In this document: piece after piece, positions 44,401 through 55,575 of the stretch
Position numbering within the stretch: the stretch's first letter is position 1
Layout: every line of letters begins with the position of its first letter
Assembly (NCBI GenBank): GCA_035235625.1
Contig: CP141145.1
Span: 24,802,563 to 24,866,562 of the forward strand
Origin: Saururus chinensis
Taxonomy: Eukaryota; Streptophyta; Magnoliopsida; Piperales; Saururaceae
Direction: 5' to 3'
DNA length: 64,000 nucleotides
Program-made: the position numbers and the translations under genes
Notes under the pieces: model-generated
Databases searched by the model: none
The model's input: the letters and a program-made list of their open reading frames with translations, nothing else
What the model was told of the DNA's origin: nothing

Positions 44401-46972
44401 TCCACTATTCCTTTATAAGGTTTTAATTTAATCCATGTAAGCTTTTCAATATTTTTCACAACAGCCTCCCTGTTTTACACGTTGCCGCTCCCGTACATGT
44501 GCCACGCCACCTCTAACGCGCCCAAAAGCTAATACACCTCGGGCCCACCCTTTTCACACCGAAGCTTCCCTTCGCACGGCGAAGCTTTATTTTATGCACC
44601 AAAGCCTCGACTTACGTGCCAAAACGTATTTTAGGTGCAAAACCCCTTTTTGCGCGTCAAAACCTTCTCTTCACGCCAAAGGTTTAATTTACACGCAAAC
44701 CTCTCCACTTACTCAAGCTCCAAACGTAACACATGTACACATACATATACGGAACAAATGCAAATTAAATATAAGGGGCAACTTGATTTATTTTCCACAA
44801 AACAAGTAGAAACTGCGAAAAAAAAAAACCGGGTCATTACACCGGGTGCCTTGAGTGCACCGAACATTTTAAATACCTCCGTCATTGGCCTATAGATGAG
44901 CGTATATTACCTTATATCGAGCGAGCGGGATTCGGCCATTTCATTCATCTACAGTATGTTCGTCTCGATCGGCCTCTATTGACGGCTCTTGTTGAGAGAT
45001 GGAGGAGGGAGACACAGACGTTTCATTTGTCATATGGAGAGATGTCCATCACGCTCATGGATGTGGCAGTTCTATTAGGACTCCGTATTGATGGACGTCC
45101 GGTGACAGGCACGACAGGAGGAGCTCATATGGATATATTACTTAGACTTCTTGGTAGAGCTCCTCCTCCTACAGTGATGCGTGGTAGCCGAGTGAGCCTA
45201 CGATGGCTGTTACAGGAGTTTCGTGAGCTCCCAGCCGATGCTACAGAGATAGTTATCGAGCAGCATGCACGAGCCTATATATTGCATTTACTTGGAGCCA
45301 CTGTATTTGCGGATACCACGAGCAGCCACGTGCATGTTTCGTATCTCTCTCTCCTTCATGACTTTGACATGGCTGGCACTTATTCATGGGGCAGTGCTAC
45401 TCTCGCATTCTTATACCGAGAGTTAGGAAAGGCATGCCAGGCCATGACCTCGGGGATTGCGGGTTGTCTGACTCTTCTTCAGGTAAATAATTGTGTAACT
45501 TTACTTGGAATTTTAGTCACGTATAATTTTTTATTTCTAATATTTGTTATCACTATTTTATGACATAGTTATGGTCGTGGGAGCACTTACACATCGGCCG
45601 ACCAACTGCTGAGATGGGTCGCTTGGTCGAGGGTGCTCCATTAGGGGTGAGGTAGGTTGTATTTATGTTTACCACATTACTTTTTGTGCAACGTTTTATG
45701 AACATATGCTGAACTCATTTCTTAAATTTAACTCCTTAAGGTGGAATGTTCGGAAGAAGAGAACCGAAAATCCACAAGGAGTCCTCCGTTTATATAGAGG
45801 GGAGTTAGACCACTAGCGGCCATACCAGGTAATTTTATTGTCGTGTTGAACTTTTTTATATAATGATTTTAAAAAATTTTGTCGTTATTTAAACTAACTT
45901 ATCTTTATATATTATATAGATTATTTGGCAGTCGTACTCGGAGGACTTGTTCGTTGTGATACCTCCACTCTGCACTGACGGTCGAGAGGTGTGGCTTTCT
46001 CGAACCCCTCTCATATGTTATGAGATTATAGAGATGTATGTGCCAGATCGTGTAATGCTCTAGTTTAACCTGGAGCAAGGGGTCCCACCTTCTACTGTCG
46101 AGTTTGTCCATCGCATCACTCGACAGGGCCGCCATATTACCGACTGGGCTATATATCATGCGTCGTATATTGCTCGATGGGAGGATAGGAGATCCACTAT
46201 TATTAGAGGGGAGCTGGCTACGACATTGCGAGATGTTCGTAGTACTTATATGCACTGGTATTTACCGATTACACGGCGATATATTTTACCGTGCGATGAT
46301 GTAGAGGAGATGACATATCAGCCTAGGGGAGCATCTGAGGCAGCTCTAGTAAGTACAACTTTGTTAATTAAGGCATATATTATTTTCTTATTTTGTTTTA
46401 ATTATTTATCTAATATTTAATTTATTTTTTTATAGCTTCGTCAGCTTCGACATACTAATGCGTATTTGAGTGATGCACTTGTCACCTGTATTTCGCGCGA
46501 GGACTTAGCAGCAGCATGTGAGTCGGTGATTAGATCGTCTAATGATGTCCTTCGTAGCTTGCCACTACTTCATTCGGTGATCACGGATGTTCAATCATAT
46601 TATCCTGTCGACGAGGCCGCTCAGACGCAGCCGATGCACTCTTCATGCCCTGATATTCCATCATCATCAGCAGCATATAGCTCTTCTCCAGGTTCATCAT
46701 TTTCAGATACTACACATGTCACTCAGCCAGATCCGATTTTATATTATAGACGACATCGGCCAGCTCGTATTGTACCATCTATTACTTATGCTGAGCCGGA
46801 GCCCGAGTAGGAGCCTGACATGGAGTCACAGCCGGAGCCCCAGCCCCAGTCGGAGCCCGAGCCCCAGTTGGAGCCAGAGTTAGAGCCATAGCCAGAGGTA
46901 GATCATGAGGAGCTCGTACACCCCCGTCGAGGACGAGGGCGAGGGCGAGGACGAGGATGTAGGAGATTATGA
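41436..46972 (+). pseudogene. Plant mobile domain (PMD/MAIN-like) protein, inactivated
   Basis: Six exons follow from GT-AG borders: 41,436-41,534; 41,618-41,626 plus 44,847-45,482 (split by the solo LTR); 45,569-45,651; 45,741-45,828; 45,920-46,348; 46,436-46,972, about 627 codons. PMD signatures in order: IERAGFGHFIHL, LDRPLLTALVERWRRETQTF, GEMSITLMDVAVLLGL, DGRPVTG, LWSWEHLHIGRP, MYVPDRVM, DWAIYHASYIARWEDR and PYQIIWQSY. The tail is rich in EP and QP pairs and ends HPRRGRGRGRGRGC. PMD proteins (MAIN, MAIL1, and forms fused to PP7-like phosphatases) act in transposon silencing in Arabidopsis; related domains are known from plant transposons. In-frame stops at 45,814, 46,061, 46,808 and 46,889 are each explicable as CAG to TAG. 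It starts 96 bp after the transposase stop; an acceptor-like CTTCCACAG just precedes the ATG. Confidence 0.92.
41627..44841 (-). mobile_element. Solo LTR (gypsy-like) inside PMD exon 2
   Basis: On the plus strand it starts TGTCACAGCCCGGG and ends CCGGGTCATTACA, with CCGGG duplicated exactly at 41,622-41,626 and 44,842-44,846. Read on the minus strand it begins TGTAATGACCCGG, and a CTTATAAAGG TATA box lies around 44,415, so the LTR is in minus orientation. It is 3215 bp, belongs to the same family as 23,753-27,254, and has no internal region: the two-LTR element was lost by LTR-LTR recombination. Open frames inside (43.5-44.5 kb, GC-rich) are non-coding LTR sequence. Confidence 0.93.
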
Positions 46973-47183
46973 TATTACTTGTGATGTATTATATTTGTTA
47001 CTCGTATATGATGTACTTTACTTATATTTGTTATGGTGATATTCGTGATAGTGATATTTGTTATGGGTGGAATGAATGAAGTCGTGCATATTTATGTGTG
47101 TTTTGTGTTCTGTGTTTTGAATTGAATGAACAGGGACAGGTGATAAAATTAGTTTTAAATAGTAATTTTAAAAAAATTTAAGT

Positions 47184-47549
47184 TGATTTCGTCGTTCTAA
47201 ACGACGAAATCAGTGTCCTCCCACAACCGAGCCCGAAATAAGACAAGTGTGGTAGTTTCGTCGTTCAGAACGACGAAATCAGCTTAAGTTGATTTCGTCG
47301 TTCTGAACGACGAAACCGGGTCAAGTAATATAAGGTTTCGTCGTTTAGAACGACGAAATCGTATTCAAGCCAATTTCGTCGTTCTAAACGACGAAATCAA
47401 CTTAAAAAATATAAAAAAAAAAGCCACGCTGGTGCCAGCTGCTTGGCTGGCGCCAGCGTGGCAAAAACGAACACCACTTTGGGAAATATTTCCCAAAGTG
47501 GTATATTTTGGTAATTATTTTTTATTATTATTATTTTAATAAATTTCCC
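47184..47549 (-). repeat. MULE right terminal inverted repeat
   Basis: Inverted copy of the left repeat with five TTTCGTCGTT/AACGACGAAA palindromes (about 47,187-47,397) and the 30-bp palindrome at 47,473-47,502. It is about 28 bp longer because it keeps a fuller GCCACGCTGGTGCCAGC / GCTGGCGCCAGCGTGGC hairpin that has collapsed to GCCACGCTGGCCACAAGTGGC on the left. About 210 bp of AT-rich 3' flank separate it from the PMD stop. Confidence 0.94.
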
Positions 47550-47558
47550 AATAAAATA

Positions 47559-49845
47559 TTATAATAAAATATTATTAATTATAATATTATTTTATATATA
47601 TTATAGAGTTTACAATTATTTCGGTACATACCAAACATATTATTAACACGTATCTACATCCATAATTATTGATACTATCTATCATTCATATTTTTACTGC
47701 CTTCTATGCTTATGATGCATTGTATAACTATTACTAATATTATATTTTGGCGCTTATTAACTACATCTCTTTATGTGTAACGCAAAGCAATCTATATGGT
47801 AATATGCTTTGTCTTGGTTTAATAATTACAATAATAACTTACGTAAGCACCTAAAATTATGTCTACCTCAATGAGGGGCCCACATAGCATAGTCCAAAAA
47901 TAAGCATATGTAAAATTGAAGTAGGGTAACGACCTAAATAAGTGATGTCATTTATTTCTATTCTAAAAAATGTCAATCATAGAGGATCACAGCGCTTAAA
48001 TTATGATGATGTTTTGATTTTTTTTATTTCTTATTATTTCTTTAAAGTGGAGAGTAAGGTTGTAAGCGGGTAAGGCCTTAGCTTGCCTGGGATAAAACCG
48101 AACCCGGCCTAAGAATACATCTCAACTAAAAAAATGACCAGATTTAACCTGACTCTATATGTGGGCCCACGCTAAGCTACATGTTTTCAAGTTTTTTTAA
48201 TATTATATTTTAAAAAAATAACTTTAGCCTTTGAGTAAGGTCTTATTAATAGACCTTTAGTCTTTTAAGTTAATACCTTCCTAGCAAAAAGATATATCTT
48301 TAAATGTTTTGCCTCTCTTAAATAAGTAATTTTTTGTAAAAAAAAATTTCCTAATGATGTGAGACTATCCCATACAACAAAAAAATTTATTTTCTTTATT
48401 TTGGATTGTGCTAGCGGGCCTTCATGCTTTTTACTCTTGTGCCTTGGCTCGACCCTATTTATAACGTGCTTAAACTATTTAGGCCCAAACCTGTTATTTT
48501 ATGGGCCATGTTCGACCCAGCTAACAAGTCAACCCATAAACTTGTAGTCCTAAAGATAGTAGCTATGTGACAAAAAACTTTATTAATAATTTTGAAAAAA
48601 GTTATGAATAGGTCATTTGACTTAGATGTTTAAATTTCACTTTAGTCCATATATTATATTTGTTTTCATATTAGTATGCTTTCTGTGTTTAAAATTTCTT
48701 AAGGGGACATTAATATTACAAGTTTGCCACCATCTAATTTAATATTTTTCTCTAATACCCCTCCTTGGTTTTCGCGCATCATCGCCTACCTCCATGGCCG
48801 TGGCCAAAGCCATCGACTGGCAAGAGCCTGCCAAGTCCAACTCTGCTCAGGCCATGACCAACAAAAGACAACCATGGCAACAGCATGGCCAGGCTATTGG
48901 CGCTAACCATGGCTAGTGTCTACTGGCCTACTTTGGCCAATGGCCAGAGTAGCCATGGTTCACCCGCACATTTGATTTGGATTTTGGGGAACCCTTCTCC
49001 ATCAAAAGGGAGCTAGCAACCTCCTTGCCCTCTTTCAGAATTCATGGAAGCTGAAGGGTATACTAGTCATCATTTAATTTTTGGAAGGATGGGCCATGGG
49101 TATGCTCATGAGTTCTTTCAGCTCTTTTGATCCCCTTCTTTCACTCTTCTTTCCCCACTTTTGTACTTGTTTTGCCGGCCCCACTAGTAAAACATTCAGT
49201 TTAATGAAGATCCTTTGTAAATAAGAACTGCATATGCATTTGCAAGTTTAGCGTGGATGGTTCTATCACGTCCATTCCTTAGGTATGGGACAACCTCCCA
49301 ATAATGCTTCTCATGTACCGCATCAACTCGGTGTTCACAAAATTTTACTTTCACACTATCATATGCAACGCCATGGACTTTGTGCCCACTATGTGAACCC
49401 AACTTTGTAAATAATATAAAAGTTGGATTCTGTTAATTTATAATTAAAAGGGGTCAAAATTAACTGTATATAAAATAGTAATTTTTTATTTATATAAAAT
49501 TTATAAAGCATGGCTCAACGTGCCTCGACAAAATTAAAGTAGCACAATGTATATGATTAATATATAACAAAAAAACTTGATAAAATAAATAAAAAACATA
49601 GATCTTTCGAAGTTCTACGGACTATTTTCTTTAAAATCATCTCTTCTGTTCATACCTACAACATTTAGAAGAGAGTGAGTGTATTTATACTTAATAAGTA
49701 GAGTTAAATTTTATTAATATATTACAGTATAAAACATAATAAAATATATATAATTATTATTTTAATAATTTTTATTAGTATTTTAAAACCTAGGCCGGCC
49801 CGGCCTATCGGACCAAATTCAACTGGACCCGGTTGACAAGAAAGT
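47559..49845. repeat. Duplication unit 1, distal part
   Basis: Continues dispersed repeat D past the MULE and then matches 53,360-55,575 base for base with scattered changes, up to about 49,771 (TAATTATTATTTTAATAATT). No gene is present; frames such as 48,724-48,906 sit in a CCATGGCCGTGGCCAAAG low-complexity block. The last 60 bp before the P450 stop (AAAACCTAGGCCGGCCCGGC..) are unit-1 specific and resemble 56,855-56,930. Confidence 0.8.
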
Positions 49846-52143
49846 TTACTGCTGCAAGTGATCCTTGGCAACCAAAAGAAGGGGGGACCTCTTGTGTGTA
49901 GTGATACCAAACGTTTCATCCATATCCAACTCCTCCCCTTTACCCCCACCTGGCATCTCCCAATCAAACCTATGCAAAAGACTTGCCAGGGCAAGCTCTA
50001 TCGTTGACGTGGCAAAATGTATCCCCGGACAGCCCCGCCGGCCAGCGCCGAATGGAATTAGCTGAAAGTCATGGCCTCTGAAGTCTACGGCACTAGATCC
50101 ATTAGTGTTCACCATAAACCTTTCCGGCCAGAACTCCTCAGGTTCTTCCCATGATTTGGGGTCCCTTCCAATTGCCCAAGCATTAATAATCACCCTAGTT
50201 CTTGCAGGAATGTGGTACCCTTGCAGTTGAACGTCTTGTGTGGACAGTCTGGGGACTAGGAGTGGGAGGGGTGGGTGCAGCCTTAGTGTTTCCTTTATCA
50301 CAGCTTTTAAGTAGTGAAACTGTTCAATATGAGCCTCAGTAACGTGATCTCTTCTTTTTAAGGCGTTTCTAATTTCTTCCTGCACCTTGTTTAGTACTCT
50401 TGGGTGTTTCATGAGCTCTGACATTACCCACAACAAGGCAGTATGTACTGTATCTGTTCCAGCTGCAAAATTATCCTGGAAGAGAAAAAAACAAAAAACA
50501 AATCTTGAAAAGAAGAAGGACGTAGATTAGATTAAGACAACTGAATTCACATGGAATTAAGATTGATTAAGTACCAGGACTACGGCCTTGATGTTATCTC
50601 TACCAAGAGGAAGACCCATCTCGCCATTCTTCTCAATATCAAGCAAAACATCAATAAAGTCCTTCCGGCCCTCATCAGCCAAAGGTCTAGCCGGGTCAAT
50701 GTGTTCTTCAATAACCTTATCGAGAAACACATCCCACTCCTGGAAGTTCTTTTTTATTCTGGCATCCAGACCAATTAGACCTCCAATCCACGCAAGTGAG
50801 GGAAAAAGGTCTCCTATGTGAGTTGTACCCAGCAGGACTAGGAACTCTGCCAGCAGCTGGTGAAATCCTGCACCACTTCCCTTCTTATCCTCGTAGTACT
50901 TCTTCCCAAAGGCCACTCTGCTGATAATGTTGTTGGTGGTAGAGATCAACAACTCGCCCAGGTTGATGGGCCCAGAAGTTTTAGATATGTTCTCAATCAT
51001 CAGGCTCACTTCTTCCTCTCTTACATCCCGAAACGATTCAACTCGCTTTGGACTCAGTAGATGGAGAACACAGATCTTCCTCACCTGTTACAATTAGGTC
51101 CAATCTAAATTTAATTTATATGTTACTAGCTAAACTGATTCACTAATCTATATTATTACTATATGATACCTGATATGCAAAATACTCCTTTCTTAAATTA
51201 ATAGCTCCATTTGGTAAAAAAAATATATTCTATATTAGATCTATTTGGTTAAATTTAAGTAATTAAATACTTAAAAAAGAGTATCCATAAGATTATTTTT
51301 TCTTGTTTCATTATTTAATAAAAATTACTTTCTACTCAAATGCAGCTATTAATATAAGACCGAAGAAGTACTAATTTTTCGTTACTTCCACCATCTAAAC
51401 TATTGATCAACTAGGAAAAGTAATAGAATTTTTTTTCGGGGACAAGAAAGTAGTAGAAGTCAGTGGCAATTTGCTAAAGGCTCTTATTTGGATTCACAAG
51501 ACTACTTAATCTCACTTGAAAAGTATTAATTCCTTGCCTCACCAAATTAGAATTGCTCAGTCCCATAAAATCAGCAAATATCGGAGCCAATAATATTAAA
51601 AAAATATTCTAATTGATAAAAGATTTATAATGTTATTTGTTAAGGAGTGGAGTGCTAAAAAGACGTATAGTATATATGTAGAATAATGGACTTGTCTAAT
51701 TTTATAATTTTCATGACTGAGACTCGGTTTCCAGCCATACATATTGGTCAGGTGACCTAGAAGAACCCACGCAATACCTGGCGCCAGTACTCGCCATATG
51801 GTGCAAAGGCTATGTCCTTGCCTCGGTACATGAGTTCATCAGTCACAATGGAAGTGGGTCTATCAGAGAAGACGAGATCGTGCGTCTTCAGAATCTCTCG
51901 GGCCGAGTCTTCGGTAGAGACGACGAGGTTAGGGATACTGCCGAAGTGAATGAGCATGAGAGAGCCATGTTTCTGAGACAGAGCCCTGAGAGAGCGGTGG
52001 GGGAGGGAGCCCAACTGGTGGAGGTTGCCTAGGATGGGCAGCTTGGCCGGTGAAGGTGGCTGCTGGCGCTTGCATTTCTTTGGTTTGAGAAGAAGGGTGA
52101 GGATCAGTAGAAGAGACGAGATGATTACAAAGTAAGGCATCAT
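49846..52143 (-). CDS. Cytochrome P450, CYP71A-like, copy 2
   Basis: Exons 52,143-51,778, 51,084-50,575 and 50,475-49,846 give 501 aa with the same intron positions as copy 1 (intron 1, 693 bp; intron 2, 99 bp). By eye it differs from copy 1 at 2 of 122, 11 of 170 and 10 of 208 residues in the three exons, plus one extra C-terminal glutamine. Exon 2 starts with GTG (valine) after AACAG, giving WRQVRKIC, and the heme loop is canonical [10 protein letters not shown]. Other motifs: AAGTDT, ETLR, PERF and the N-terminal anchor. It acts at the ER with a P450 reductase; substrate unknown. The promoter (52,144 onward) is free of the hAT and MULE insertions seen in copy 1, and its residues fit the family consensus better. 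Confidence 0.94.
51183..51370. mobile_element. Stowaway-like MITE in P450 copy 2, intron 1
   Basis: TACTCCTTTCTTAAATTAAT at one end and the inverse of TACTTCTTCGGTCTTATATT at the other; AATAGCTCCATTTGG is shared with 63,371-63,550. Ends of the TACTCCYTC type with a TA target are typical of Tc1/mariner-derived Stowaway MITEs. Confidence 0.75.
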
Positions 52144-55100
52144 GGCTCCTTGGCTTGCTTGTGGTCGTAATCTGAAAGGATATTATAGAAGCAGATGTTA
52201 GAAAAGTCCAAGCTCTGACATTAATACTGCCAAAATGACATTAATGGATGCTCCCGAAACGGATTCAGATGGGACTTGTCAACCTGATTAGTTTTTTCAC
52301 CCTAAAATTAGATGACAAAACTCTTCGTTATAAGTTGTCCCCTTCATGGCCATTAGTTATCTAATTATTTGAACATAAAAATTGGTCAGTAAAATATTTT
52401 TGATTGGGATCATCAGCTGGTGGGAGTATCTAATTAAAAAATATGATTAAAAATTATATTAATATATTGCATTTTAACCAAAATATGTCAATTAGAAGAA
52501 AAATACTTTAACGATGTCAACATTTACTTTTTAAAATTCTACTTCATCCTTTTCATATTATTATTATTGATAAGTGGGGTAATAATATAAAAAAGATAAA
52601 ATAGAGTTTTGACGTTTAAATATTGAGGTCGCAATAATATAAATTTTAGAAAAATGTGTTAATCTAACACTTCCCAATTGTGATGGAAGTGGACTCTCAG
52701 TAGCTTTGAATCCTTCAACAACTAGAAGGTTTGAAATAATTTTTTTATATGGTCCCCACTGCCTATATATAGGTGTCATTAGACAACTTATGGTTATGGA
52801 ATACCGTATTAAATGATACCGATACGATATGGAGGTTGATACGCCCCCATATATATCTTTGATACGTATTGGCCATATCGTATGGATATGGCCAAAATAT
52901 ATCGATATTTTAATATTTTATTTTTTTTTTTTATTTTTAAATTTATTTATTAAAAAAAATATTTTTTTTAAAAAAAATATAATTCAAATTCAACATCTTC
53001 AAAGGTTTAAAAATAATAATAATTTTATTATATTAAAATTATTTTTTAAAAATTATATAAGATCAATATAGGTAGGTCTATATAGTTTACATATTTTTTT
53101 AAAATATAGTGCTGTATAATTATAAATTTACTTAAATATATACCATATGAGTTTCTCTATAATATTCATGTAATTTATATTAAATATCTTATTTAATTTT
53201 AAAATAAATTAATTTTAAAATACTTAATATGGAAATGAGAGAATAATAATTTATAGAGGAAAGAGAGAGTAAAGTGTATAGTTCTAAAATTAAAAAATTT
53301 TAGAACACTCATATTGATATGATCTTCTGTTGAATTATCATATTTTAAATAAAATATTTTAATAATATATTATTAATTATAATATTTTTTTATATACATC
53401 AAATAGTTTATGACCGTTTTAATATGTACTAAATATGTTATCAATGCGTACTTATATCTATAATTATTAATATTATTTATCATTCGTATTATTATTACCT
53501 TCCATATTTATATATAAATATTAATAATATTATATTTTGGCGCTTATTAAATTTAATATCCACGCCAAACATCTCCTTATGTGTAACGCAAGCAATCTAA
53601 ATGGTACTATCTTTGTCTTCGCTTAATAATTACAATAATAGCTTACGTAAGCACCTAAAATTATGTCTACCTCAATGAGGGGCCCACATAGCATAGGCAA
53701 AAAATAAACATATGTAAAATTAAAGTAGGTTAACGACCTAAATTAGTGATGTCATTTATTCCTACTCTAAAAAATGTCAATCATGGAGGATCACAGCGCA
53801 TAAATTATGTTGATGTTCTGATTTTTTTATTTATTATTTTTTATTTAAAGCGGAGAGTAGGGTTCTAAGCGGGTTAGGCCTTAGCTTGCCAAGGATAAAA
53901 CCGAACCCGGCCTAAGAATACATCTCAACTGAAAAAATGACTAGACCCAACCTGACTCTATATGTGGGCCCGTGCTAAACCACATGCTTTTAATTTTTTT
54001 TAATGTTATATTTTTAAAAAATAACTTTAGCCTTTGAGTGAGGTCTTAATAATAGGCCTTTAGTCTTTTAAGTTGATACCTTCATAGCAAAGAGAAATAT
54101 CTTTAAATATTTTGCCCTTCTTAAATAAGCAACTTTTCTCTTAAATTTTATTTTCCAAACGATGTAAGACTATCGCATATAGTAAAAAAAATTATTTTCT
54201 TTATTTTAGATTGTGCTAGCGGCCCTTCACGCTTTTTACTCTTGTGCCTTGGCCCGACCCTTTTTATAACGTGCTTGAACTTTTTAGGCCCAAACCCGTT
54301 ATTTTACAGGCCATGTTTGGCCAAGCTAACAAGTCAACCCATAAACTTGTAGTCCTAATGGATAGTAGCTATGTGACTAAAAACTTTATTAATAATTTTG
54401 GAAAAATTTATGAATAGGTAATTTGACTTAGATGTTTAAATTTCACTTTAGTCCATCTATTATATTTGTTTTCATATTTTGAAATTTCTTAAGGGGACAT
54501 TAATATTACAAGTTTGTCACAATCTAATTTAATATTTTTCTCTAATACCCCTCCTTGGTTTTATCTTGTCCTCGCCTGCCACCATGGCCGTGGCCAAAGC
54601 CATCGGCTGGCAAGAGCCTGCCATGTCTAGCTCTACTCAAGCCATGGCCAACCAGAGACAACCATGGCAGCAGCTTGGCCAGGCTATTGGCGCTAACGAT
54701 GGCTAGCGTCTACTGGCCTACTTTGGCCAATGGCCAAAGTAGCTATGGTTCCCGCACGTTTGATTTGGATTTTGGGGAACCCTTCTCCATCAAAAGAGCG
54801 CTAGTAAACCTACTTACCCTCTTTTTGAATCCATAGAAGCTGAAGAGTATTCTAGTCAACATTTAATTTTTGGAAGGATGGGCCATGGGTATGCTCACGA
54901 GTTCTTTCAGCTCTTTTGATCCACTTCTTTCACCCTTCTTTTCCACTTTTGTACTTCTTTTGCCCACCCCACTAGTAAAATATTCAATTTAATGAATATC
55001 CTTTGTAAATGAGAATTCCATATGCATTTGCAGGTTTAGCGGGGATGGTTCTATCACGTCCATTCCTTGGGTATGGGACAACCTCCCAATAATGCTTCTC

Positions 55101-55575
55101 ATGTACTGTGTCAACTCTGTGCGTTCACAATATTTTACTTTCACACTATCATATGCAATGCCATGGACTTCGTGCCCACTATGTGAACCCAACTTTGTAA
55201 ATAATTTAAAAGTTAGATTCTGTTAATTCATAACTAAAAGAGGTCAAAATTAACAGTATATAAAAGAGTAAATTTTTATTAATATAAAATTATTACAAAA
55301 TTTATAGAACATGGCTCAACGTGCATCAATAAAATTAAAATAGTGTAATGTACATAATTAATACATAACAAAACATATTTGATAAAATAAATAAAAAACA
55401 TAGATCTTTTCAAGTTCTACGAACTATTTTCTTTAAAATCATCTCTTTCATTCATACCTGCAACATGATTTGGGAGTGGGTGAGTATATTTATACTTAAT
55501 AAGTAGAGTTAAATTTTATTAATATATTACAACATAAAACATAATAAAATATATATAATTATTATTTTAATAATT
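52144..55575. other. P450 copy 2 upstream region, no other gene
   Basis: Uninterrupted promoter and distal flank of copy 2. It includes dispersed repeat D copy 3 (52,795-53,400), with the hAT empty site at about 52,350 (GGCCATTAGTTATC) and the MULE empty site at about 53,350 (TTTAAATAAAATATT). The frame at 54,555-54,836 falls in a repetitive GCCATGGCC-type block and has no domain. Confidence 0.7.

Larger units (their letters stand above)
37398..47549 (+). mobile_element. Mutator-like element with transposase and PMD gene, 10.15 kb
   Basis: Perfect 9-bp target-site duplication AATAAAATA at 37,389-37,397 and 47,550-47,558. Both ends start GGGAAATTTATTAAAATAAT, and the inverted repeats extend to about 338 bp (left) and 366 bp (right). 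The unoccupied site survives at about 53,350 in the duplicated unit. Contents in order on the plus strand: left TIR, GC-rich leader with an intron, MuDR-type transposase gene, plant-mobile-domain gene, right TIR. A 3.2-kb solo LTR lies inside the second gene; without it the element was about 6.9 kb. Layout and TSD are those of an autonomous MULE; both genes now carry disabling mutations. Confidence 0.96.
49846..55575. repeat. Tandem duplication unit 2 (~5.7 kb)
   Basis: This interval corresponds to 31,458-49,771 once the hAT (2.54 kb) and MULE (10.15 kb) insertions are removed. It starts at the 3' end of the P450 gene and ends AATATATATAATTATTATTTTAATAATT at the same point as unit 1, so the two units are head to tail with the junction near 49,780-49,846. 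It serves as the empty-site reference for both insertions. Confidence 0.9.

Noticed and set aside
43484-44459. Long overlapping frames on both strands, GC-rich
   Set aside because: They lie inside the solo LTR between exact TG..CA ends; no frame has a domain and both strands are equally open because of base composition.
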